DNA from: an uncultured Collinsella sp.
GTDB taxonomy: Bacteria > Actinomycetota > Coriobacteriia > Coriobacteriales > Coriobacteriaceae
DNA length: 64,000 bases
Direction: 5' to 3'
NCBI GenBank assembly: GCA_900541035.1
Contig: UQIN01000001.1
Coordinates: forward strand, 1-64,000
Position 1 is the first letter of the stretch. Each line of letters starts with the position of its first letter. The notes beneath the pieces were generated by a model. That model ran no database searches, was not told the origin of the DNA, and saw only the letters and a list, made by a program, of their open reading frames with translations. Below are positions 53,744-61,793 of this stretch, one piece after another. A program made the translations under genes and the position numbers.

Positions 53744-53907
53744 GCCGATGTTATGGCACCGACAGCGAAAACCCGCCAGAGCGAGCAAGGTGCCTTGAAA
53801 CGAGGCGGCATTGATCTTTTGATCATGCCGCCGAAGTTGAAAGGCAGATTGCCGCTCTGGCGGGTTTGCAGCGTCAACTGGTTACGCGGTTCGTAGAACC
53901 GCGTAAC
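53744..53907 (+). ncRNA. Candidate structured RNA element, copy 1
   Basis: The opening GCCGATGTTATGGC is followed by a long stem P1 (53769-53783 with 53853-53867, 15 pairs). Inside it are P2 (TGCCTT with AAGGCA) and P3 (53804-53816 with 53821-53832, loop TTTT, one bulged T). A perfect end hairpin follows (GTTACGCGGTTC with GAACCGCGTAAC). Copy 2 at 56877 keeps every stem with different bases and keeps the unpaired GAAACGA and GAAGTTGAA segments. Orientation is judged from A-rich unpaired segments and is uncertain. It lies upstream of tgt and directly after the SDR gene's stop. Confidence 0.65.
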
Positions 53908-53909
53908 CC

Positions 53910-54710
53910 CTAGGGACGCTGGCCCATGCCACCCTCGAGGGTGACGGTCTCGCCGTTCATATACTTAAAGTCGGGACCGCAGAGCTGAACGACAACGCGG
54001 CCGATTTCCTTCTCGACGTCGCCGTAGTGACCCGCCGGCGGCATGTGGACGTTGGCCTTGAACGCCTCGGGATAGGCATCCTGGAAGTTCTCGAGCGCGG
54101 CGGTCCAAGCAAGCGGGCAAACGATATTGACGTTGATGCCGTCCTTGCCCCACTCGTTGGCAGCGACGCGGGTCAGACCGCGGATCCCCTCCTTGGCAGC
54201 GGCGTAGCTGCACTGGCCATAGTTGCCAAACAGGCCGGCGCCCGAAGCAAAGTTGACCACGGAGCCCTTGGTCTCCTTCAGGTGCGGGTAGGCCTTCTGC
54301 ATGTACAGGTAGGTGGCATACAGACCGGAGTAAATGGCGAGGTTGAACTGGTCCATGGTGTGATCGGCGATCGTCACGCCCGAAGCGCTGGCCTGAGCAT
54401 TGTTGACGACGGCGTCGATGCGGCCGAACTCCTCAATGGCCTTGTCGATGACGTTCTGGACGACGGCCTCGTTGTCCTGACCAGCCGAGACATCGGCCTG
54501 AACAGGCAGAACCTTGACGCCGTACTCGGCCTCGAGGGATTCCTTGGCAGCCTCGAGCTTGGCAACGTTGCGGCCGGTAATGACGAGGTTTGCGCCCTCC
54601 TTGGCAAAAGCGATATCGATACCGTAGCCGATGGAGCCAGCGGAGCCGTCCTTGAGCGTGGCCTTGCCGCCGCCGGTGACGATCACGGTCTTACCAGTGA
54701 AAAGTCCCAT
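53910..54710 (-). CDS. Short-chain dehydrogenase/reductase
   Basis: A 266-residue SDR oxidoreductase. The Rossmann glycine motif is unusual: TGGGKATLKDGSAGSIGYG, with about nine residues inserted relative to TGxxxGxG. The rest is classical: NNAQA in place of NNAG, catalytic Ser in FASGAGLFG and YAAAK (Y-x-x-x-K) near residue 160. The last residues (FKYMNGETVTLEGGMGQ) match the FabG-like C-terminus. Substrate unknown. ATG 54710 has AAAGGA upstream. The stop abuts the structured RNA element. Confidence 0.88.
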   Translation of the reverse strand: MGLFTGKTVIVTGGGKATLKDGSAGSIGYGIDIAFAKEGANLVITGRNVAKLEAAKESLEAEYGVKVLPVQADVSAGQDNEAVVQNVIDKAIEEFGRIDAVVNNAQASASGVTIADHTMDQFNLAIYSGLYATYLYMQKAYPHLKETKGSVVNFASGAGLFGNYGQCSYAAAKEGIRGLTRVAANEWGKDGINVNIVCPLAWTAALENFQDAYPEAFKANVHMPPAGHYGDVEKEIGRVVVQLCGPDFKYMNGETVTLEGGMGQRP

Positions 54711-55004
54711 ATAAAGTCCTTTCAAATCGCGACGGGCCTGCCCGTCGACTGCGCGCATCCAACTTCACGCGCCAAAAGCTGAAATGCAACTTTAGCGGGT
54801 TCAAGTGAAAAATAAAGCCCATGGCAGGCGAACGGCGCAACGTCTTTCGGCGAAGGGAATGTCAAGTACAAACTGGATAAAGTGGCCGAGTTTTTGCTAT
54901 CGACGCGAGCCATCGAACACGTTTTGAAACTTTGCTGCAGCGCGCGGGATGTCGGCGCGAGACTTTATCATAGGGTGACAAACAACGATGAGGAGCACAT
55001 GCCT

Positions 55005-56768
55005 ATGACAGACGAGCTGGACCCCCAGACTCAACAGCATATTGATGATTCCGCAGACGTCACTGCAGATGCCGACGCTGTGACCTGCGATGATATTGAC
55101 CTCGACGGCCCATTCTTGGACGAAAACGCTACGGCGAAAACCCCTGGCGCCGAAGATGCAGACGAGCAAAACGACGATGCGCCCGCTCAGGACGACCGCC
55201 CCGTACAGGATGCTGCTCCGCAAGCTGCGGGCCCTATCGAGGTTTCTTCGGAAGAAGAGCTCGACGCCGTCATGGACTCCATGATGGATGCCGTCAAAGC
55301 GATGAAAGACGCCGTCGCCGATGCCGATGTCGACGCCGAGGAAGAGGAAGCCGCCGAGGCTGCCTCGACTTTTGTGCCCGGCGAGACCCCGGTTGCCGAC
55401 CAGGGCAGCACCATGCCCTCGTTTTTGCAGCTCGAACATCCTACCATTGGTGCCGATGCAGTTGACCCGCATGCAGCGGGCTTTTCCGTAGTCGAGGGCG
55501 GCACCGGCAGCATCGCCACGTCACAGGTGCCCGATGCGGGCACGGAAAACGCCGCTCACCCGACCGCCCCACAAGCCCCCGCAGCCAGTCGCGATCTGGG
55601 AAGCGCCGTCTCAAACACCGCTAACGCCGTGGGCACTTTTATCGCCCAGGGCGCCTCGGCCATGCGCGAGATGAACGCCGCGAAAAAGGCACTTGCCGAT
55701 GCCCGCGCCCACCTGGCCGAACTTGAGCAGCGCATTGCCGATCAGGCCGAGGAACTCGAGACGCGCCAGGATATCGCAGGCCGCTACGACCAGATCGTCG
55801 CCGACCAGCGCCAGGCGATTGCCACGGCCCAAAAGACTGCAGCGGCCGCCGAGATTGATCGTGATGCCCACGCCTCCAAAGCGACAGAGCTCAAGGGTCA
55901 GCTCGAACAAATGAAGACAGAGGATGACGCGACTGAGCTCCGTCTGAAGGCCGCGCTCGACGCCGTGGAGGCCCGCGAGGCGAGCTCACGCGAGACCGGC
56001 AACCGCCTCGTTCGACGTCTTGAGGATTCCAAGCGCATCCGCGACAAGGTGAAGGCAGAGCGAGACGCCGGCATTGCCGCCGCACAACAAACCGTCGACG
56101 CCACGCGCGCCCAGCTCGAGACGCTGCGTCATGAGTACGCCGAGCTGCAACGCAATCCCTCGGCAAATCCCGCCAACTATACGGTGCGCACCAGCGAACT
56201 CTCGATGCAGATCTCCGACACGGCAGATGCCCTGCGTAAAGCCGAAGAAGATGTCCCGCGCATCACCGCCGATCTTGAGCACTCGCTTGCCGCAGCCGAG
56301 CAGGCCGTCGAGCAGGCTCAAGCCCCTATCGCCGACGCAAAACGCGCGCACCAAGCCGTGACGACCGAAGCCGATGCCGCGCGCGACGAGTTGCAGACGG
56401 CAAAGACTGCCGCCGCGACGCGCCAGCGCGAACTGCGCGAGAAAATCGCCGCCGAGGACAAGGCACGCCACGACCAAGAGCAGACCATCGCCAACGCCCA
56501 AGCAGATGCCGCACACGCGCAGTCGATCATCGAACAGGCGACCGAGGTGCACGACCACCCAGAGATCACTGAGTCGCTTGCAGGATCCTTGGCCCGCGAC
56601 AAAGCCGAATACGCCGAGACCGAGCGAGAAGTCGCCCAGCTCGAGGCCACCGAGGACGCGGTGCGCGAGCGTACCCGCGACTCACGCATCAAATTCACCG
56701 GCGCCATCGTCTGCATAGTCGCCGCAATCCTGGTGATCATCCTGGTCTGGCTGTTCGCAAGCAAGTAG
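55005..56768 (+). CDS. Tail-anchored coiled-coil protein
   Basis: A 587-residue protein. Residues 1-180 are acidic and disordered (Asp/Glu/Ala/Thr/Gln-rich). Residues about 215-555 are nearly continuous Ala/Glu/Gln/Arg heptads, so a long coiled coil. The C-terminus is a single hydrophobic helix (FTGAIVCIVAAILVIILVW) followed by LFASK, anchoring it with the bulk in the cytosol. I chose ATG 55005, nine bases after AGGAG; ATG 54999 is too close. I recognise no family; a structural role in envelope or division is possible. The TAG stop lies within a REP-like repeat. Confidence 0.75.
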   Translation: MTDELDPQTQQHIDDSADVTADADAVTCDDIDLDGPFLDENATAKTPGAEDADEQNDDAPAQDDRPVQDAAPQAAGPIEVSSEEELDAVMDSMMDAVKAMKDAVADADVDAEEEEAAEAASTFVPGETPVADQGSTMPSFLQLEHPTIGADAVDPHAAGFSVVEGGTGSIATSQVPDAGTENAAHPTAPQAPAASRDLGSAVSNTANAVGTFIAQGASAMREMNAAKKALADARAHLAELEQRIADQAEELETRQDIAGRYDQIVADQRQAIATAQKTAAAAEIDRDAHASKATELKGQLEQMKTEDDATELRLKAALDAVEAREASSRETGNRLVRRLEDSKRIRDKVKAERDAGIAAAQQTVDATRAQLETLRHEYAELQRNPSANPANYTVRTSELSMQISDTADALRKAEEDVPRITADLEHSLAAAEQAVEQAQAPIADAKRAHQAVTTEADAARDELQTAKTAAATRQRELREKIAAEDKARHDQEQTIANAQADAAHAQSIIEQATEVHDHPEITESLAGSLARDKAEYAETEREVAQLEATEDAVRERTRDSRIKFTGAIVCIVAAILVIILVWLFASK

Positions 56769-56849
56769 TCGTTTAAGAACGTCCCCAATGACTACAAAGG
56801 GGTCAGGTTAACATGCACCAACCTGGTGCAAAGTAACCTGACCCCTTTG
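56766..56849. repeat. Two adjacent REP-like palindromes
   Basis: Unit 1 (56766-56794) is TAGTCGTT...AATGACTA, matching 53694-53722. Unit 2 (56795-56849) has a 16-base perfect stem, CAAAGGGGTCAGGTTA with its complement, enclosing TGCACC/GGTGCA. Both resemble REP sequences linked to Y1-transposase proteins. Together they may terminate the coiled-coil gene. Confidence 0.65.
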
Positions 56850-56876
56850 CACCAATCTCTTGACAACCAAAGAAAT

Positions 56877-57040
56877 GCCGATGTTATGGCAGAGTCAGCG
56901 AGCGGGCCGCATTTGAGACAAGGTGACGTGAAACGAAAGGGCGCTGACCTTCTGGTCGCGCCCTTGAAGTTGAACGTCAGATTGTCCAAATGCGGCCCGC
57001 GCAGCGTCGAGTAGTTACGCGGTTCGTAGAACCGCGTAAC
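56877..57040 (+). ncRNA. Candidate structured RNA element, copy 2
   Basis: Same architecture as copy 1. GCCGATGTTATGGC at 56877; P1 GCGGGCCGCATTTG (56902-56915) with 56987-57000; P2 TGACGT with ACGTCA; P3 GGGCGC-T-GACC with GGTC-GCGCCC and loop TTCT; end hairpin GTTACGCGGTTC with GAACCGCGTAAC (57014-57040). All three internal stems differ in sequence from copy 1 yet pair fully, and the bulged T of P3 is kept. It directly abuts the queA stop on the opposite strand. Confidence 0.65.
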
Positions 57041-58257
57041 TAACAAATGAGCATCGCGTCACCAAAGCTGAAGAAGCGGTAGCGCTCCTCGATGGCGGCG
57101 GCGTAGGCATCCATGATCTGGTCGCGGGTGGCAAGCGCGCTCACGAGCATCATGAGCGTGGAGCGCGGCACGTGGAAGTTCGTGATCAGCGCATCGACCA
57201 CGTGATAGGTCGAGCCGGGCATGAGGTAAAGCTGCGTCGTGGCGTTCTCGCGCACCACGATGTCACCGCGGCCAAGCGTATCGGCCCCGTCCTCGCGGCC
57301 TTCAAAATAGCGCGCCGTCACGGCCGGATCGGACACCGGCGCGTCCGCGTCAAACGCGCTCTCGAGCGAGCGCACCGCGGTAGTGCCGACGGCGATCACA
57401 CGATGACCCTCGGCCTTGGCCTTATGCACGGCGTCGACAACCTCCTGCGACACGTGGTAGCGCTCGGTGTGCATGACGTGCTGCGTAGGGTCGTCCTCCT
57501 CCACCAAGCGGAAGGTATCGATGCCCACCTCGAGCTCGACGGCGGCAAACTTGGCACCCTTGGCCTCGATAGCGGCCATGAGCTCGGGAGTAAAGTGCAG
57601 ACCAGCCGTAGGAGCGGCAGCCGAGTGCTCCTCCTTCATGGCGTAGACGGTCTGGTACTTCTCGGGATCGCCCTCATAATCGGTAATGTAGGGCGGTAGC
57701 GGCACGTGGCCGGCAGCGTGGATGGCCTCGTCAAGCGTGCGCGGATCGCCCGCGGCATTGCAACCGGCCGGCTCAAAACGCACCAGACGGCCACCGCGGC
57801 TATCGGCGACAAAGTCGATGACCTCGGCCGTCAGCACCACGGGAGCCCCCTCGGGCGCATGAGCGCCGCCCGCACGATACTCAATCTGAGCACCGGGCTT
57901 CAGGCGCTTGCCCGGCTTGACCAGGCACTCCCAAACGTGACCCAGCGGGTCAACATCCTCGCGGCGCTTGAGCAGCAGCGTCTCGACCACGCCGCCCGAG
58001 CCGGCCTTGCGACCGATCAGGCGGGCCGGCATCACGCGCGTCTTGTTGATGACGAGCACGTCGCCCGGCTCGATATAGTCGATGATGTCGCGGAAGATGC
58101 GGTGTTCGACGGTGCCGCCATGCTCTAGCGGCGTTCCTGTCTCGGAGCCTTTGCGATCAACCACCAGCAGGCGGCAGGAGTCGCGTGGCTCGGCAGGAGC
58201 CTGGGCAATCAGTTCCTCAGGAAGGTTGTAGTCAAAATCATCGGTACGCATAGACAC
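57040..58257 (-). CDS. queA: S-adenosylmethionine:tRNA ribosyltransferase-isomerase
   Basis: A 405-residue QueA that transfers the ribosyl part of SAM to preQ1-modified tRNA to give epoxyqueuosine. The DFDYNLPEELIAQAP opening, DVLVINKTRVMPARL, AAPTAGLHFTPELM, and the C-terminal STLMMLVSALA and FFSFGDAMLI are characteristic. The chosen GTG 58257 has AAGGAG eight bases upstream; ATG 58251 is the alternative. Upstream on the same strand is queH, 64 bases away. Confidence 0.95.
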   Translation of the reverse strand: MSMRTDDFDYNLPEELIAQAPAEPRDSCRLLVVDRKGSETGTPLEHGGTVEHRIFRDIIDYIEPGDVLVINKTRVMPARLIGRKAGSGGVVETLLLKRREDVDPLGHVWECLVKPGKRLKPGAQIEYRAGGAHAPEGAPVVLTAEVIDFVADSRGGRLVRFEPAGCNAAGDPRTLDEAIHAAGHVPLPPYITDYEGDPEKYQTVYAMKEEHSAAAPTAGLHFTPELMAAIEAKGAKFAAVELEVGIDTFRLVEEDDPTQHVMHTERYHVSQEVVDAVHKAKAEGHRVIAVGTTAVRSLESAFDADAPVSDPAVTARYFEGREDGADTLGRGDIVVRENATTQLYLMPGSTYHVVDALITNFHVPRSTLMMLVSALATRDQIMDAYAAAIEERYRFFSFGDAMLIC

Positions 58258-58321
58258 GTCGGATACTCCTTATATAGCTAAAGTCCGCTCTACATCCTAG
58301 CAGGCTGACGTCCCAAGTGAA

Positions 58322-58897
58322 CTACTTTTTGGCGGCTTTGCGCTCGTCGCGGATGCGGGCGCGGTCCATGGCCGCGTCGACAGCCGAGAAGCGGCAACCG
58401 CAGTAGTTCTGCCGATACATGCCAAGCTCGCGCGAACGGCGTGTCGCCTCGGGGTAATACGGGCGAAAATCGCGAATCACCGGGGTGAGCCCATGTGCCG
58501 CCGCCAAGCGCTCAAGCACGTCATTGCAGGTATCGAACAGCTGGTACGGCGAGACGGCGAGCGTCGTGCCCACAAACTCAAACCCGCGCTCCTGGGCCAC
58601 GCGGCACGCCTCGGCCAAGCGCAGGGCATAGCACGCGCGACAGCGACGAGGCCGATCGGCACCCAGCGGTGCCACGCCGGTCTCCCAGCGATCGCGGTCC
58701 TCCCCTGCCTCGATGAGCTCGATGTCGCCATCGGCACACCACCGGCGCAGCTCGTCCAAGCGGCGCTGCCATTCATCGCGCGGTTGAATATTGGGGTTGG
58801 TCCAGCAAATCGTGGGCTCAAACCCCTCCTCGCGCAGCAGGCGAACCGGCTCAAGCGAGCATGGTGCACAGCACGCATGCAGCAACAACGACTTCAT
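58322..58897 (-). CDS. queH: Epoxyqueuosine reductase QueH
   Basis: A 191-residue DUF208 protein that reduces epoxyqueuosine to queuosine in tRNA, replacing the cobalamin enzyme QueG. The HACCAPC motif (residues 7-13), RCRACYALRL near residue 87 and the late NYCGCRFS supply the conserved cysteines for the iron-sulfur cluster and metal site. ATG 58897 has AGGAG six bases upstream and was chosen over earlier in-frame codons. With queA and tgt it covers the last steps of queuosine synthesis; the preQ1-making genes are not in the window. Confidence 0.92.
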   Translation of the reverse strand: MKSLLLHACCAPCSLEPVRLLREEGFEPTICWTNPNIQPRDEWQRRLDELRRWCADGDIELIEAGEDRDRWETGVAPLGADRPRRCRACYALRLAEACRVAQERGFEFVGTTLAVSPYQLFDTCNDVLERLAAAHGLTPVIRDFRPYYPEATRRSRELGMYRQNYCGCRFSAVDAAMDRARIRDERKAAKK

Positions 58898-58907
58898 CGA
58901 CATCTCC

Positions 58908-59474
58908 TCACCCAAAAAAGCGCACGCCAAAGGACGTATCCTCGCAGGCGATAATGCGGCGGTCGCGCAAAATGGTCCGCACGTAATACCAGTCGCCTAC
59001 ACAGCCCGACAAATGCAAGCCGGCAGCCAGATAGCACAGCAGCGGATAGCCCGAAAGCGCAAACCCCAGGGCAAACGCTGTCGTCACAACAACCGTCGGC
59101 GCCAGACAAACCGCCATGTACCGCCGGCGCGAATACACAACGCCCTCGGCGCAGGCATAGATCATCGCCGTCTCGCGATTCGCCCCAAAGGTCACCTGCG
59201 CGCCCGCAGGCGCCAGCAGCTTAAAAAACACCGCATGCACCAGCTCGTGCACGGCAAACGATGCCATTGAGACCGCAGCCAAGCCGACTATCCAGCCCAC
59301 GACAGCCATCCAGCCGCCCGCCTCAGCCGCGTCCAAGTCCGCAGGCCCGCCCAACAGCATAAACACCGGCACCAGGCACACGGCAAACACCGCAATCACG
59401 GCCATCCCCCACACGAAGCAAGCGTGTAGAAAATCCTCGTCCTCAAACGCATGTATGTTGGAAATCTCATTCAT
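58908..59474 (-). CDS. DUF3267-type membrane zincin
   Basis: A 188-residue membrane protein with about four hydrophobic helices. FAVHELVHAVFF near residue 78 gives an HExxH zinc motif within a helix, as in DUF3267 proteins, which resemble M50-type intramembrane proteases. An Asp in the fourth segment (GCVGDWYYVR) may be the third ligand. Protease activity is inferred, not shown. The gene ends 11 bases before the queH start and is read on the same strand. Confidence 0.8.
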   Translation of the reverse strand: MNEISNIHAFEDEDFLHACFVWGMAVIAVFAVCLVPVFMLLGGPADLDAAEAGGWMAVVGWIVGLAAVSMASFAVHELVHAVFFKLLAPAGAQVTFGANRETAMIYACAEGVVYSRRRYMAVCLAPTVVVTTAFALGFALSGYPLLCYLAAGLHLSGCVGDWYYVRTILRDRRIIACEDTSFGVRFFG

Positions 59475-59606
59475 AGCATCTTAGGATAGCGCCCCTGCCA
59501 CGCACCCGCCCGCATGTGCGATAATGTCGAACGATATGCACGAATTGACCACTGCGTCGCCAGGCCTTGCGCCCGGCCGCGCTCTCACCATATGCGAAGG
59601 AGTCCC

Positions 59607-61757
59607 ATGGCATCCAAATACTCCATGAACGACCGTCCCAGCTGGCCTCGCCGCGCCATCGTTACCGCCGGCGAGCCCTACGGCAACAAGGGCCTTCACT
59701 TTGGCCACGTTGGCGGCGTCTTTGTCCCTGCCGACTTCTTCGCCCGCTTCCTGCGCGACCGCCTGGGCCGCGAGAACGTCATCTTCACCTCGGGCACCGA
59801 CTGCTACGGCTCGCCCATCATGGAGAGCTACCGCAAGCTCAAGGAGAACGAAGGCTACGACAAGTCCATCGGCGAGTATGTCGAGTCCAATCACTCCCGC
59901 CAGGCCGCGACCCTCAACAACTACAACATCAGCTGCGACATCTACGGCGGCTCGGGCCTTGAGCCGGCTGCGCAGATTCACAACGAGGTGACCGCCGAGA
60001 TTATCAAGCGCCTGCACGAGCGGGGCACCATCTCCAAGCGCTCCACGCTGCAGTTCTACGATGCCAAGGCCGGCACGTTCCTCAACGGCCGTCAGGTGAT
60101 CGGCCGCTGCCCCATCCAGGGCTGCAAGTCCGAGAAGGCCTATGCCGACGAGTGCGACCTGGGCCACCAGTTTGAGCCCGAGGAGCTCATCGCGCCCAAA
60201 AGCCAGCTCACCGGCGAGGTGCCCGAGCTGCGCCCGGTCGACAACCTCTACTTCGACCTGCCGGCCTACCTCGACTTTATGAAGACCTATACCGCCAAGC
60301 TCGCCCAGAACCCGCAGGTTCGCTCCGTGGTCTCCAAGACCATGGAGGAGTGGCTGCTGCCGGCCCAGCTCTACATCCAGAACAAGTTCCGCGAGGCCTT
60401 CGATGCCGTCGAGGTTCAGCTTCCTGAGCACACCGTGCTGGAGCCCGAGGGCAACAAGAGCAGCTTTACCGTCACCTTCCCCAGCTGGAAGGAGCGCGAC
60501 GACGCCCACGCGGTGCTCGCCAACGGCGGCGTGCGCTTCCGCAGCGGCAAGGCGCTCGTGCCCTTCCGCATCACCGGCAACATCGACTGGGGCGTTCCGG
60601 TGCCCGAGGTCGACGGCGTGAACGACGTCACCTGCTGGTGCTGGCCCGAGAGCCTGTGGGCGCCCATCAGCTACACCCGCACCGTGCTCGCACGCGATGC
60701 CAAGGCCGCCGGCGTGACCGAGGGTGTCGCCGCCCAGGATGCCGCCCTCATGGGCGAGCCCGCTGCCGACTCCACGCAGGTGCCCGCGCCCACCTACCAG
60801 CACAGCTCGCTCGACTGGCGCGACTGGTGGTGCTCGGACGACGCACAGATCTACCAGTTTATCGGTCAGGACAACATCTATTTCTACTGCATCGCGCAGA
60901 CCGCCATGTGGGAGGCCCTGGGCTGGGACCTCACGCAGAGCACCGTCAGCGCCTGCTACCACCTGCTCTACATGGGCAAAAAGGCCAGCTCGTCCTCGCA
61001 GACGCCTCCCCCGCCGGCAGACGACCTGCTCAACCACTACACCTGCGAGCAGATGCGCGCGCACTGGCTGTCGCTCGGCCTGTCCGAGAAGCCAGTGAGC
61101 TTTAGCCCCAAGGCATACGACACGCGTGTGACTGGCAAGGACAAGGACGGCAACGAGGTGCGCGCCTGCGACGACAAGCGCGTCATCGATCCGGCCCTTA
61201 AGGAGAGCGCCCTTTTGACCGGCGTGTTCAACCGTCTGGCCCGCAGCTGCTTCTACGGCGTCGCCGTCAAGGAGGGCGACGAGAGCCCCTATCGCAACGG
61301 CTGTATCCCCGCCGGCGCGGCTTCTGCCGCCGTGGTCGAGGCCGCCGAGCAGGCTGCCCTCGCCTTTGAGCAGGCCATGTACAAGTTCGAGACGCACCGC
61401 GCGCTCGCCGTGTGCGACGACTACCTGCGTGCCGCCAACAAGCGCTGGAGCGATGCCTCCAAGGCCGCCAACAAGCTCGAGGGCGAGCCGGCCAATGCCG
61501 CGATGACGCAGGCGCTCGTCGACGCCTTTACCGAGCTGCGCGTGGCGACCGTCCTGATGCACGGTATTGTGCCGGTCGGCTGCGAGCTCATCTGCGAGTA
61601 CTTCGACGTTGACCCGGTCGCCTTCTTTAGCTGGGATAACATCTTCGCCTCCACGGATGAGTTTGTGGAGAGCCTGGGCGAGAAGCCCGGCGAGCACCGC
61701 GTGAAGCCGCTGCCCCCGCGCTTCGACTTCTTCAGCAAGCACGAGAGCCAGTACTAA
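59607..61757 (+). CDS. Methionyl-tRNA synthetase-like class I aminoacyl-tRNA synthetase
   Basis: A 716-residue class I synthetase closest to MetRS. The HIGH-type motif is HFGH (residues about 31-34). The next landmark reads FTSGTDCYGSPI, where MetRS normally has GTDEHG. DWGVPVP and FIGQDNIYFYCIAQ match the MetRS core. The KMSKS loop is replaced by GKKASSSSQTPPPP. A zinc-knuckle-like CPIQGCKSEKAYADEC is kept, and the C-terminal helical anticodon domain is present. It may be the cell's MetRS in diverged form or a paralogue with another substrate. ATG 59607 follows GAAGGAG. Confidence 0.75.
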   Translation: MASKYSMNDRPSWPRRAIVTAGEPYGNKGLHFGHVGGVFVPADFFARFLRDRLGRENVIFTSGTDCYGSPIMESYRKLKENEGYDKSIGEYVESNHSRQAATLNNYNISCDIYGGSGLEPAAQIHNEVTAEIIKRLHERGTISKRSTLQFYDAKAGTFLNGRQVIGRCPIQGCKSEKAYADECDLGHQFEPEELIAPKSQLTGEVPELRPVDNLYFDLPAYLDFMKTYTAKLAQNPQVRSVVSKTMEEWLLPAQLYIQNKFREAFDAVEVQLPEHTVLEPEGNKSSFTVTFPSWKERDDAHAVLANGGVRFRSGKALVPFRITGNIDWGVPVPEVDGVNDVTCWCWPESLWAPISYTRTVLARDAKAAGVTEGVAAQDAALMGEPAADSTQVPAPTYQHSSLDWRDWWCSDDAQIYQFIGQDNIYFYCIAQTAMWEALGWDLTQSTVSACYHLLYMGKKASSSSQTPPPPADDLLNHYTCEQMRAHWLSLGLSEKPVSFSPKAYDTRVTGKDKDGNEVRACDDKRVIDPALKESALLTGVFNRLARSCFYGVAVKEGDESPYRNGCIPAGAASAAVVEAAEQAALAFEQAMYKFETHRALAVCDDYLRAANKRWSDASKAANKLEGEPANAAMTQALVDAFTELRVATVLMHGIVPVGCELICEYFDVDPVAFFSWDNIFASTDEFVESLGEKPGEHRVKPLPPRFDFFSKHESQY

Positions 61758-61793
61758 ACACTCGACATGTAATGGAATGGGAAGGAAAGACGG

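Noticed and set aside
53599..53907. PreQ1 riboswitch in the tgt leader
   Set aside because: The structured element has a second copy downstream of queA that cannot be a leader for a queuosine gene, and it is far larger than known preQ1 switches.
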